A stretch of DNA of 64,000 nucleotides, taken from NCBI GenBank assembly GCA_022457155.1, contig JAJGOT010000214.1, forward strand, positions 782,001 through 846,000, read 5' to 3'. This stretch comes from Cladopsammia gracilis. Taxonomy: Eukaryota > Cnidaria > Anthozoa > Scleractinia > Dendrophylliidae. Each line of letters starts with the position of its first letter. The stretch's first letter is position 1. The translations under genes were made by a program, and so were the position numbers. Positions 19,701 through 28,100 of this stretch are shown in pieces. Below the pieces are notes generated by a model. The model was not told the DNA's origin, searched no databases, and saw only the letters and a list, made by a program, of their open reading frames with translations.

Positions 19701-21135
19701 TTTGTTGAGTACCGATACCAGATCACCCTTGGTGTGGTGTGGTTACATTAAATATCGAATTATAGCAGTCACTGCTGTTTGATTCCTTCCCTCGTGTGAC
19801 TGTCTTGTCTTTGAAATCTCATAGCCCATTTCGTAGATACGGCAGCCATATTGATTTCGCCCCCAGGGCATCCCATAATGAACATTGAAAACAAAGGGAT
19901 ATATTAAATTAAATGGTCATTATGGGATGCCCTGGGGGCAAATGCACGTATCTGCGAAACGGGGTATGGGATCAGTGAGTGATGACGAGATGGAATTAAA
20001 AAATTAAACAAGACTTACTTGTAAGTTGAAGTTTAATTGGAATTCTATCGAGTCATCAAACTGCACCAAGGGATCACATGCTCACCCTATGTTGAGTGCA
20101 TTTGCAGGTACATGTACAACTGTACCCATCCATAATCTGACAGCTTTTATCATGGTTGGTATTACGACAGTGCTCTGTTTGTTTTAAATACCATAGTGAG
20201 ACATTCACACTGGGCTGTAAATACTGATTATGTGCATGTGTCTAGCTATCTCATGTGATCCCTTGGTGCAGTTTGATGACTTGATAGAATTCCAATCAAA
20301 CTTCAACTTACAGGTAAGTCTCGTTTAATTTTTTAATTCACCCCCAATCATACATTAGGTCTCATAGTAAACACAGATCTGAATTACAAACAAAATCATA
20401 CCTATGGCTGGCATTAATTATGGAAAAAGTGGAACATGCATTAGTTTTTCCATAGACTTAAAGCTGTCTATTTATTTCTCAAATTGTATTGATGTAACTT
20501 AAGCTTATGTACGCATGGATTCAAACCAAAATATTACAATGTAGATAAACTTAAGCTTAAACTTAGTGTAAACCAAACAGTTTTACTGTAGATTGGGCTA
20601 GTTTTTACTGCTGCATCGATTAAACATTTCTTTCCCAATCTCGGTCTTTACAATAATGTATAAACTTATTAACTGCACACACAAATGATATCGACTTCAT
20701 TAGTCAATTCCCTTGATCTTGATGGCTTATTAATCAATTAAACTTGCACCTTTCGAGATTTCTAATCTGTTCGCGGAAATTTCATTAAATTTTACCTTTG
20801 GAGGGTCTCTTGCATCTGCAACTACACCAGCAAGAGCTGAGTACGGGGCCTCAATGAGAAATCTAAGAGAAAAATCAAACTGCGATCAACAGCATCCTAT
20901 AAGCTTATATTAAACTTGTCAACAAACATGAAAAGTCGCGCGCACGAAGTTATTTTCGCCCGAGAAAATTTCCAAAAAATCGTCAGCGCAAAACGCGTGT
21001 TTACCTTGAGTAAGAAGGTTTGATGGTTTTTGTAGGTGGTAAAGAAGGTAAATACGGCCGAGGTAGCGGAGAAGGCGTTCCCGAGAGGACATTATTTCGC
21101 AGATAACCATAGCTTTCCACATGTACGTCCGCCAT
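7736..21135 (-). CDS. Unrecognised 349-residue protein, seven exons; possibly ciliary
   Basis: Seven exons (21135-21005, 20862-20796, 18757-18601, 17526-17334, 15584-15442, 13969-13805, 7929-7736) join with GT-AG borders and fully consistent phases (2, 0, 1, 2, 1, 1). They make 1050 coding bases ending in TAG. The start at 21135 has a strong context (aagATGg). The N-terminus is proline-rich (PSPLPRPYLPSLPP); next come FLIEAPYSALAG and RGRNRVQVGFTNRWRLP, a serine/threonine-rich middle, a leucine/lysine segment (LLSSLLRRAEMTGMKK), and a C-terminus with GEWYKNQLTFKLRVKDP. I see no signal peptide or membrane segment and cannot name the family. An RFX-type X-box lies 18-31 bases upstream of the start, so a cilium or axoneme role is an inference. 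Introns are full of transposons, including an intact gypsy element in the last one. The exon model is firm; the function is unknown. Confidence 0.8.
7991..8319 (+). mobile_element. 5'-truncated LINE 3' end with (gttttaat)n tail
   Basis: The plus strand reads AGQRTFLYRAIKLWNSLP and then a stop at about 8118. This is the same conserved reverse-transcriptase-protein C-terminus as at 7.1 kb, but diverged and in the opposite direction. A 200-bp A/T-rich untranslated tail follows, with aataaa and three tandem gttttaat units. It is a separate LINE family member. Confidence 0.6.
8368..8518 (-). repeat. 3' LTR of the gypsy element
   Basis: The 151-bp terminal repeat reads tgttgtgttatgc...aactcaaca on the minus strand and is identical to 12795-12945. 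It starts TG and ends CA as LTRs do, and is preceded on the plus strand by the target duplication acatt. Confidence 0.95.
8519..8530 (-). promoter_or_regulatory. Polypurine tract of the gypsy element
   Basis: On the minus strand aaaaagggaga directly precedes the 3' LTR. This is the position and composition expected of the primer for plus-strand DNA synthesis. Confidence 0.7.
8541..8650 (+). repeat. Short tandem repeat in the gypsy 3' region
   Basis: Alternating units caaatgtt and caatcaaatgtt repeat about eight times between the end of gag-pol and the polypurine tract, just touching the stop codon at 8642-8644. It is probably a replication-slippage expansion inside the element. Confidence 0.8.
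8642..12658 (-). CDS. Ty3/gypsy gag-pol polyprotein (1338 residues, intact)
   Basis: One open frame encodes all retrotransposition functions without a frameshift between gag and pol. A capsid-like gag region occupies about residues 1-240. A cysteine-rich stretch and a CCHC zinc knuckle (CNKCLKIGHWGQAC) lie near 256-289. The aspartic protease motif DSGA is near 346. Reverse transcriptase covers about 480-690 with catalytic NIDD near 622-625, and RNase H covers about 765-885. Integrase follows with an HHCC zinc site near 996-1032 and D, D and E residues near 1059, 1114 and 1148. Order protease-RT-RNase H-integrase defines Ty3/gypsy (Metaviridae). There is no chromodomain I can see and no envelope gene. 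The start at 12658 lies 136 bases inside the 5' LTR. The reading frame looks fully functional. Confidence 0.95.
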   Translation of the reverse strand: MPNNEHEDSPSVVTGAVQNSIPPVEQPPSVEPIIRPVANFQVSPPEKFSFKPEDWPKWIQRFERFRKATGLDKRSGENQVNTLIYTMGEQADDVFISFELTTEQEKNYEEVKEKFETHFIVKRNVIFERAKFNSRNQREGESVDSFITDLYGLARYCNFGTLKDELIRDRIVVGLQNRELSEKLQLDPKLTLEKAMNLARQRETVKQQQSILDGGFKSKQTEVDSIAKGKFWKKKEVHPKPKIPPGATQKKHQSKCPRCLGSFHSKKNCPARASKCNKCLKIGHWGQACRSSKPEGKISEVEAGEEEESFFLGEIVDLHEVQSNTATSPWTTTVFVDKKPVTFKLDSGADVTVVPHDTFLDLDLQRKLQPTDKVLLGPCKYKLNCKGKFTATLTNNLNSIKENIYVVEGLARPLLGRVAAENLNLINRVCELTNDNYKANIVRDYPKLFTGLGVMKEVYTIKLKDEVKPFALTVPRKVPMPLYKETKNEITRMLKSGVISPVDHPTDWCAPMVVTPKPNGKVRVCVDLTKLNEYVQRENHPLPSVDVTLGKLAGAKYFTKLDANSGFWQIKLSESSKPLTTFITPWGRYCFNVLPYGISSGSEKFQKCMSRILEGLEGVECNIDDVLVHANTQELHDSRLKEVLERLSAAGVTLNLDKCTFSVPKIKFLGNVVSADGIEVDPEKVAAVVNLSAPKSVHEVRVFLGMVNHLSKFAEHLADKTKPIRDLMQKDRQWVWGPPQQKAFNEIKSSLTTAPVLALYDPNRETKVSADASSFGLGGVLLQKQDDQTWRPVVFISRALTQVECRYAQIEKEALAVTWACERCSDYIVGKSIIVETDHKPLVPLLTTRTLDEVPPRVQRLRMRLMRFHFKEVNHVPGKELYIADALSRMQVDNPDIQATIPEEEMNIYVDSILDSLPVSDVKLMEIKDAQDQDPVCKQIKKYCVEGWPDKFNLSDPIKPYWTLRGDISVVHGILLMSSRIVVPSSMRLQVLDKVHEGHQGIAKCRERTKTSIWWPGLSREVQDMVENCKVCAKHRQQRAEPLIPTPFPERPWQVIATDLFELDNLNYLIVVDYFSRYIEVAAMQKTTKSHEVIRALKAIFARHGIPEEVKSDNGPQYASAEFTHFAKEWGFKHTTSSPRFPQSNGEVERAVKTTKSLLKKEKDPTKGLLAYRSTPLACGYSPSELLMGRKLRNTIPTFHTNLNPSWPDIEKLREREAESKERQRLNFNQRHNAVALKPLQRGIPVHIKNEKATGTVTEAAETPRSYIIETEKGTVRRNRSHLVPIPSDKSEPLHTAEQQYQDKMPTPVKPLPSPCISSRPKRLIRPSLKLKESLGFD
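12779..12794 (-). promoter_or_regulatory. Primer-binding site of the gypsy element
   Basis: Immediately inside the 5' LTR the minus strand reads TGGTGTCAGATTCGGG. It begins TGG, the complement of a tRNA 3' CCA end, as primer-binding sites do. I cannot name the tRNA with confidence. Confidence 0.65.
12795..12945 (-). repeat. 5' LTR of the gypsy element
   Basis: Identical to 8368-8518. As the upstream LTR on the minus strand it should contain the element promoter; I see no clear TATA box. It is followed on the plus strand by the duplicated target acatt. Confidence 0.95.
14180..14338. mobile_element. Degenerate MITE with pogo-like ends
   Basis: Ends cagtagaatcccataacttg and the reverse complement of caagttatcatgattcaactg are imperfect inverted repeats about 28 bp long, separated by a G-rich interior. 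The CAGT start and TA at the right flank suggest a pogo/Tigger-type element. It lies in intron 5 of the minus-strand gene. Confidence 0.5.
14571..14765. mobile_element. MITE with ggccccgtccacac-type ends
   Basis: Outer inverted repeats taggccccgtccacatg and cgtgtggacggagccta-like enclose a second internal inverted pair (tccgcaacttttttgttgcg and its partner). The element is about 195 bp with no coding sequence, in intron 5 of the minus-strand gene. Confidence 0.65.
15648..15836. mobile_element. Foldback MITE (atgttgtggt family), copy 2
   Basis: Arms gtggttcaatttt and aaaattaaaccac, plus a second inverted pair (ggtttgaaaatttcaaacc), surround a loop with tttcctttgttttgg. The ends match the copy at 6348-6494. 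It lies in intron 4 of the minus-strand gene. Confidence 0.6.
15880..16021. mobile_element. Foldback MITE (atgttgtggt family), copy 3
   Basis: Arms tatatgttgtagttaatttt and the reverse-complement end aataaccacaacatata form a hairpin of about 140 bp. The loop shares the aaaacaatggaaaa motif with the other copies. It is adjacent to copy 2 in the same intron. Confidence 0.65.
16610..16799. mobile_element. Long-arm foldback element
   Basis: Two arms of about 70 bp (aatagacaaattcggctaac and its reverse complement at the far end) are nearly perfect. They flank a 50-bp loop that is itself partly inverted (catatttccataacaat and its partner). I see no clear target duplication. It lies in intron 4 of the minus-strand gene. 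Confidence 0.65.
17735..18020. repeat. Minisatellite, units of about 21-30 bp, open on both strands
   Basis: About eleven variant units built on ctggaagatctaat followed by tcagagagc or ccagaaagc run in tandem. Unit lengths stay multiples of three, so both strands keep long open frames (plus strand GRSNSESTA-type, minus strand SELDLPVLSGLDLPA-type). It lies in intron 3 of the minus-strand gene, so the frames are probably by-products of unit length. Confidence 0.85.
19312..19670. mobile_element. GTCTCG-rich foldback element with TTAT target duplication
   Basis: Perfect inverted ends gaggggtggcgaatggta (18 bp) are flanked by TTAT on both sides (19308-19311 and 19671-19674). The 359-bp interior contains more than ten copies of gtctcg/ggtctcgg in one orientation. 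It has no credible coding sequence and lies in intron 2 of the minus-strand gene. Confidence 0.75.
19816..19972. mobile_element. Foldback MITE with cccagggcatcccataatga arms
   Basis: The left arm atctcatagcccatttcg...cataatga pairs with the right arm tcattatgggatgccctggg...ggggtatgggat. The outer and inner parts both match, with mismatches. About 157 bp, in intron 2 of the minus-strand gene, directly next to the following foldback element. Confidence 0.65.
19994..20339. mobile_element. Long inverted-repeat element, arms about 90 bp
   Basis: The arm gaattaaaaaattaaac...caagggatcacatg pairs almost perfectly with its reverse complement ending at 20339. Between them lie about 150 bp of unrelated sequence. 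The arms contain splice-like strings (caggtaag) that do not affect the gene model. It lies in intron 2. Confidence 0.65.
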
Positions 21136-21152
21136 CTTTGTGGTTCGAAAGG

Positions 21153-21206
21153 GTCGCCACAGCAACGTTTCCCGAAACGAGGCTAAGGCGCGTGCCGCGT
21201 GGCAAC
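21153..21206 (-). promoter_or_regulatory. RFX-type X-box upstream of the seven-exon gene
   Basis: GTCGCCACAGCAAC at 21153-21166 matches the X-box consensus GTHNYYATRRNAAC at 13 of 14 positions. It lies 18-31 bases upstream of the start codon at 21135. A second, weaker site with half-sites gtgcc and ggcaac is at 21192-21206. RFX factors bind X-boxes in promoters of ciliary genes across animals. The motif is palindromic, so its direction is not informative; assignment to this gene rests on position. Confidence 0.5.
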
Positions 21207-22104
21207 GAAGCTAGGCGGGAAGGATTATTCGAATCACAGGCAACCCAAGCTCAGTATGTGATGGTTCCACGAACGATTTATAGACTTTGTATCTTCGGGA
21301 AATTCACTTTAATCTTATAAATGATAAAATAAAGCTATTAATGTAGAAATACGTACCTCGACATCGGGTTTTCGTTGTGTCTTTTATGCAATTTGGGCGC
21401 AAATTGTGTCCATTTTAGACGATTTTGTGGCTTTAAATCACAATACCAAAAAGGATGCCCTGAGCACCTCAAACCACCCCCCTCCCCTTCCCCTCCGGAG
21501 GGGGCTGTAATCCGGTATCAAAAAACAGGTACTCGCCGTAGATGAACCCTTTGGAAATATCTGCCCACCTCGTTCCAGGGTCTTATCTGCAAGGGCCGAC
21601 GGACAATGCAAAAGCGTCGGATCCAAGGCAAATCACCAAGACACAAGTTTTCTTCCTGAAATACTTTCGTTGCTCATTTTCTTGGCTGTTAAATGTAACG
21701 TCTTTCCATTGTAATCTTATATCCTTTTGTTTCTTGGCGATTTTCATTATAACGTCTTTCTTGTAGTAATTCTATTCCCTGAAGAAATCATGCCGTGCCT
21801 GTCGAAATCTGATTGGATAGAATATACTTATACCCCCAGTTGTACAGTCAGCCTTGCTTTATTGGTTACTTCGTACTCGCAGTAGGTCGATCATACATAC
21901 CAGCCAAAAGTTTTGATGAGTGCTCTGTCTGCAGAGAAATGAGTCATTTACGAAATTACTTGTGAAATCAGTTTTAATTTAGCATGGACCAACGCATTGC
22001 TCTCCACGTTGTTAGATAAACATGGTCGACAGTTCCTGGCATGGAGGCCAGGAAATTAGTAATTTTATACCTCCCTGTTCTTCTTCAAGTTGTCGAAAGG
22101 CTGT
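21207..22104. other. No gene recognised
   Basis: Upstream flank of the seven-exon gene. It contains a short G/C-rich inverted stretch near 21475-21505 (ccctccccttcccctccgga). I see no exon, and the open frames are short and unlike known proteins. Confidence 0.5.
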
Positions 22105-22250
22105 CGAAATTAAAATTCAAGAAAAATCTCCAATTTATTTTTATAAACACTGATGAAAAACCAACAGTACCAAAGAAAAGTACCGCACTGTACAGCTGTC
22201 ATTTGAATGGTCGCACTGTAAGGTTTTATCCACGCACCGACGTAAACGTT
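22105..22250 (+). repeat. Dispersed repeat (tcatttgaatggtc family), copy 1
   Basis: The sequence from attcaagaaaaatctccaat to the stretch around gtcatttgaatggtcgcac matches, with divergence, 32020-32190, 35800-35930 and 38825-39036. It accounts for the short open frame here, which I therefore do not call a gene. Confidence 0.5.
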
Positions 22251-24057
22251 AAAACTATTACAGTAAATGTATGAATGACACCGACAGAAATTCGAAAGTA
22301 CTCTTGATTGGTCAAATGTTTAGGATTTCATTGACACCTAAAATGTAGGACCAGTGATTGATTCTAGGAGCGAATTCCAACACTATAATTTGGACAGCGC
22401 AAATCGTACCAACAGGAAAGTTTTTCCTACCACCACCAAGGCGGTGATATAAAACAGACGCGTGAGAAAACCCCGTGCTTCCAGAGTTCCTAAAATTATT
22501 TTTCAGTGAATCTGTACTTGTGTCCCGGTGGTATTTCCTAAGCAAATACACCGTCGATTATCTTGATACTTGTGAAGGAAAATTAAGCAAGAAAAAGAGC
22601 TACAGAGAAAGACAGTCAAAACTACCATCATCCATTGAACAGAAAAAAATCCACCCCCATTATTTTATTATTACAAGACCAACGGAAGGAAAACTAATGA
22701 AGTGTTGGACACGCCCCCCTGCTTTTTACCCCCCTCACATGATTAAGGTATTAACACCTCGGTAAATTATCCAGGAAAACGCTTTTCATTTTTATTAAAA
22801 ATCTGACAGCGCTAATCAGGTAGATGTGTAGGAATGGAATAAAAGAAATGATATAATTTGTTTGCATTCTAAGACGTGTTGTGGCACTAAGAGAAAGCAA
22901 CGCCCAGTTATTCGTTTCCGCAGCTTTTTATAAGTTTGATTGTGCAAGTGTATTAAAAAAAAAACACTTTGATATAATAGTATCGGTTTAGATTTTACTA
23001 CAATAATATATAAATATTCAATGCCAGGCTAAAAACGTGTGTGTAGGATAAACATGCATGGATCAACTTTGGGCCTCTCACAAAAGAAAGCTTCTGAACA
23101 ATACTTTTGTCATGACAGTGTTGTGCAAATATGCACGCACGGCAGGAATTATGAAAGATGTTCAAACTTGCGAAGTTGAGTCTGTGTCCTGAATGCCCGG
23201 TGAATGAAATTTAGACTTATTGTAATAATTAGATATTCGACATCTCGGCAAAAGGAAAATTTCGTATATCACCGTGAACATGTCATTACAACTTGCGTTT
23301 TGTAAATTTTCAAAAAAATAAATCAGATCCGTTTACCGGAACTTGTATCAATTTGTTAATAATTGCAGACCATCCGGACAGCAAAAACACTTCGAGTGTT
23401 GAATCATTTTATAAGACCCCATTTAAGGCCATGATTCAAGTACCATCAACGAAACGATATTTAAAATAGGACGCTCGTTGAATTCTCCACTACAGGACCT
23501 GCAGCTTCATTGATTATGGTCTCGAAGAACGCTACTGATCAGTGGCCCCAAACAAGGAATGGTTTAGGAAGAAGCTTGGAAAGGTATCGCATTGTTTTTC
23601 CATATCATTTTAGTATCTTAAAGAAAACTATGTGAAATCTAATGCAGTTTGAGCTTTCGGTTCTTTTCGCTAAACATTTTAGCGGCAGGAAATTTTATGG
23701 AAAGAAATGTTATCACCCTATTTACTATGGCTGCTTTCTACCTACCGGAAATTAAATCCTTAAATACCTCATTTCGTACCCAAGACGAAATATTTTATCC
23801 TTCCGAAAACAAAATGCGTTACATTTTCCGATGTTACGAACGTTTGTGCGACACTTTTCCAAAGAAAGATCTGGTTTTTAATGTAATTAATTACGACTTT
23901 TTAATATCGATATTGATATTAAGGCTCTTCCGAGCGGGCAGACTTTCCACCGTAAAATGTTCTGAGTGATAACAAAAGCATAACATATCATAGTAACAAC
24001 ATAGTTCGGATGTTTGTAGCCTTGCAGCGACAAATTGCTTTAAATGTGTCAAAAATG

Positions 24058-24643
24058 TGGTAGCCCTCCCCCCGGGAGGGGGGTACTCCCCTATATAAGC
24101 TATATCATCATCATCATCATCATCACCATCATCATGGTTAATACATCAGGCGTTAACAATTTAATATAAACTACAACTTAATAAAAAACTATGTATGTAA
24201 ATTAATCTTCTATAATTTAAAAATATAACTAACTATTAAAGAAAAGTAAACTAAAATAAAGCCTGTTTTACATGAATGCCGTGTCGGAATTAATAGTCAT
24301 ATATAGGTATGTGCGGTCCAGGGTATGGTTTTCACGCCGTTTTGGTCTGAAATACGGTAAAGATTTTGACCATTTTGGTCTGAAATAGGGTATGTTTTGC
24401 GCACTCTGGTCTGGAATTGGGTGTGGTTTTTAGAAGATCAGAAGCTTCTTCCATCCCTTGAGAAATGCGGTTTGATTAATATATGAAATAGGCTATCGAT
24501 TTAAGGGTCTGCTCTGAAACGGGGTATCGAATTTTGGGTCAGGTCTGAAATAGGGTAAGGGTTTTAAGAAGCGTGCTGCACACCCCACTCAAATTTTCGG
24601 GGAGTACCCCCCCCCCCCCCCCCCCCCCCCCGGGTGGTAGCCC
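24058..24643. mobile_element. 568-bp MITE with cccgggaggggggtactccc-type ends
   Basis: The left end cccgggaggggggtactccc and the right end ggggagtac followed by a run of more than 20 C are inverted repeats. A 9-bp direct repeat tggtagccc flanks the element at 24058-24066 and 24635-24643. The interior repeats phrases such as tggtctgaaatagggta. I recall this family as abundant in stony-coral genomes, which supports the host assignment. Confidence 0.75.
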
Positions 24644-25000
24644 AAGACAGGATTGAAACTGTTGAAACTGTACAGTACAACTGAATGAACAGCCGTCAAA
24701 ACGAAGTGGAAAATAAAGATGTTGCGAGAGGACAAATTGTGAACTTGTAGCCCTCACATAAATGTATTCGAGCGTCGCCTATATTTTGACTTTCCCAAAA
24801 TTCCGTCTTCCAACTCCCCTCTGGATGAGATTCTTTATATGAGATTAGTCCATCTCAAGGATGATCTCAACCTGCCTCGTGCAGTTGGAAACGCAATGCT
24901 CGCAATCTCTGACCCATTCAGCTGGGTGGACAAACTGCATGAACAACGTGGACAAGGAAACAACTCGAGGGTCGAGACTGACCATATGCTGGACAGATTA

Positions 25001-25177
25001 TTCTCTATTTTCGAATTGCCCATAATACACTTCGTTTGCCCCCCAAATTTTGCATAAACTATTGCTTGTAAATGCTTTTGGGAGGACTGCACATTCCCAA
25101 TAGCATTTCAAAACAATAGTTTATGCAAAATTTGGGGGGCAAACAAAGTGTATTATGGGCAATTCGAAAATAGAGAA
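25001..25177. mobile_element. Foldback MITE (ccccccaaattttgcataa family), copy 1
   Basis: Arms ttctctattttcgaattgcc...aaactattg and their reverse complement form a hairpin about 177 bp long. A second, diverged copy is at 44311-44484. Confidence 0.7.
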
Positions 25178-28100
25178 TTGCTATAAAAAATGAGGGAAAT
25201 TTCTGCTACTGGTTAACAGTGTCACTCGGAGTGGCGATTAGGGGAATAAAATGACAACAGGGCTTCCTGTTAGACCGAGGTGTTAAAACCGGACGCATTT
25301 ATTTTAGGACAAAGCAAGAAAACCACAGGAGAGAAAGCATTACCCAATTTTTCATCGCACAAATGACATGCGAAAGAAAAGCTATTTAAAAATTGGCATG
25401 AGGCATGAAAAATGCAATTGTTTTTACTGGTGATGTGGAAAGTCATTGAGTCGTTCAGGAAATAAAAACGGGAGTTCCAGACACTTCTTACGGTGTTTAT
25501 GCAACTTTAATAATGCAAATTGTACCAGCTGTTAACATGTGATTGTTGTCGAATTATGAAATTAATATATATATACGGTAGAATCTCCTCATCTCTATCA
25601 GATCGAGCCTCGGTCAATTCTAGCCTGCTAACTATAGTCTCTTTCTTTGCCTGTTTTCTATGACGCGAGCCAGAGGTCCGCGAGAAGTCGAACGGATCGA
25701 TTGTCCATCGTCGACCGGCCAAACCATTCCCTCCTTCTTATTGAGTTATTATTAATAGCTCAAACAACCTCCTCGCTAACTCGAACAAAGTACCCGCAGT
25801 TTCCCTGAATTTAGCCCTCGAAAACTCGAAACGATTTATGAGTTGCGGGTTCTATTGAATAGGTGGGGCAAACTTTCACTATTCAGTCCTGCCGAAGCTG
25901 TCCAGATTTTAAGCGATTCAAACACCAGCCGTGCGGCGATAAATGAACCCACGCTCTTACTGTTCCAGGGAAATGTTTTCGAATTTTTATTTTTAGTTAA
26001 TTGTGGTTGCGCCTGGACCCTGTCTCGGACCAAAATATTTGTTGTTAGTAAAATCCAATTACATACTGATCAGGCTTTTCTCTATACTTCTGTTTTCACC
26101 GTCTGATGTATAGTCTCTAGTGAAACTATTTACAATTGCATTAAAACAAATTTGAGTCGCCAACTTTTATTTCATTTTTAGTCGACGGCAGTACGGCAGG
26201 AAGTTTGAGACCCATACTGCATGATAGGGACGTCATCCATTCCCCTCCCATTGATCTCCTCTCTCTAGAGCAGCAAAGATACTTATCATTTGAAAATAAT
26301 ACTGAAAACCGACTGTTATGCAATAAAAGCCTACTTAAGCTAGGTGGTCACCAGGTGGGAAGTGGCTGTGCACTGCATACCTTTGTTTCTGAGAACTTCA
26401 TTATGTTCCGTTTTGTGATGATTCTCGATCGAATAAAAAATTCTCGACCCGTTGCGCACTGTCCTCGGTTACTCTTCATCAATCCTCGGAAAATGAATTT
26501 GTATGTCGCTGGGTGGAATGATATCTGGACTCGTTTGTCATGAAAGTAGAAGTGTAAAAATAATATCGACAACTTTTGTCCACCTTGGCCCAGCCATACA
26601 AGACCGCTACAGCACGGTGAAGCTCACTTTGTATGGATTCTGCAAAAGAGGGGTCTGGAAGCTATAGAAAGGAGGAAAAGAAAAGCTACTCTTCGAAACA
26701 GTATGTTTCAGGGAATTTTCTTTGGCCAACAGTAAGCAAACACGAAAAAATATATGTTATCATGAGACCTTTTAACCGTAGCATTTCTCTAGTATATAAG
26801 CGTGGTTTAGTCCTAACGGCTTATTTCAACAAACCATATATAAGAAAAATGTATTGTAATGCCGCAAGTTAGAGCCATGTAGCGTTTGAGCTACTCTCTA
26901 TCATTTAACTTTTACTTCACTTATAAATGATGCTCTGCCATGTTTAGAAAGTCAAGGTCGACAGCTATTCATCTCAGCTACTTTTCTGTCTATTTTGGTG
27001 TCAGTGCGGAACTGCCAGTTTGACCCTCACAGTGTCAGCCCCTCGTTAATCCAAAATGTGTTAATCCGTTGAAAGAGTTTCCCACGCTAATATAGTACCC
27101 AGCATGGAACCTAAAAAAAAAAACGTCACAAATTTTGTTTAGCACAACATCGATGAACAATAGCATTTTTTACAGACGCTTTCAGCTCAAGAGTTCTCAA
27201 TTGAACGCCGCCTTCAGTTATGCAATGGTTATACATGTGAGTCATCGGGGGGCTTACTCAAAAGTTAGTCGGACAGGGTTTCATTCTGAACATGTCTAAA
27301 GTGAAAAGGGTTCGGATTTTCTGCCGTATGTGGAAACACCAAACGAATTAAAAGCTTGCAACACTGAAACAAAAAAATAATTGATGTACTGGGGCCAGAC
27401 GTGGGAAATTTCTGATAGGTTGGAGGCTTTACAAGGCGGCTCAGAAGACCCCTAGTGTGGGCTATAAATGTTATTACATCCTGATATGTCGAATAAAAAG
27501 ACCCCTTACTATAAGCGTATAGCGTTTAACAATGTTCGATGGCTTAAAAGGATAATCTCGACCAGCCTCCTAGGTAGTCATACTCCTCTTTGGCGGTTTC
27601 GTTGCAGTAGCACGGCTAGCTTTGGTGCTAAAAGCGCGCCCGGTTGTAAATGGGACGATTTGTAACTAGTAACACAGAGAGGGGAGGGGTGTTATAACTA
27701 TCACTAGAACGGCGCCGGATTGACTTAAATTGGCGGGCAGTACTAGTGGCCTTCAAAATTACCTCTATAGTCTTTTTGTCAAGGCGCAGACATCCACGCC
27801 ATACATCAGCAGCTTATTTCCCAGGCGGAAAAACAACAGAAAAAGATACAGTTTTCAATTCGATCGTACTGAACCTTCCACCTGCTCTCAGGTAGTATAT
27901 TCCGCGATTTCTACTCAATAATGACTCGTCGACTGTCGGCATCAGTAGATCATGAACTATCAAATCAGCCGTGAACAGAGTAGAACATCCCCAAACTCGC
28001 TCTTGAAGCCGGTCAACGACCGCGCGTGAATCGACTGTAGAAATTGCGTATCGTGTTTGCACTATCACTTCTATACTGCTGGAGCTACAGCTCTTATACT

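Noticed and set aside
19301..19708. Protein from the GTCTCG-rich region
   Set aside because: It lies wholly inside a foldback element with tandem hexamers; the composition is repeat-driven.
22041..22274. 77-residue protein MEARKLV...
   Set aside because: The sequence is part of a dispersed repeat seen three more times in the window with broken frames.
23649..23969. 106-residue plus-strand frame
   Set aside because: No start context, splice support or family resemblance; expected by chance in this much sequence.
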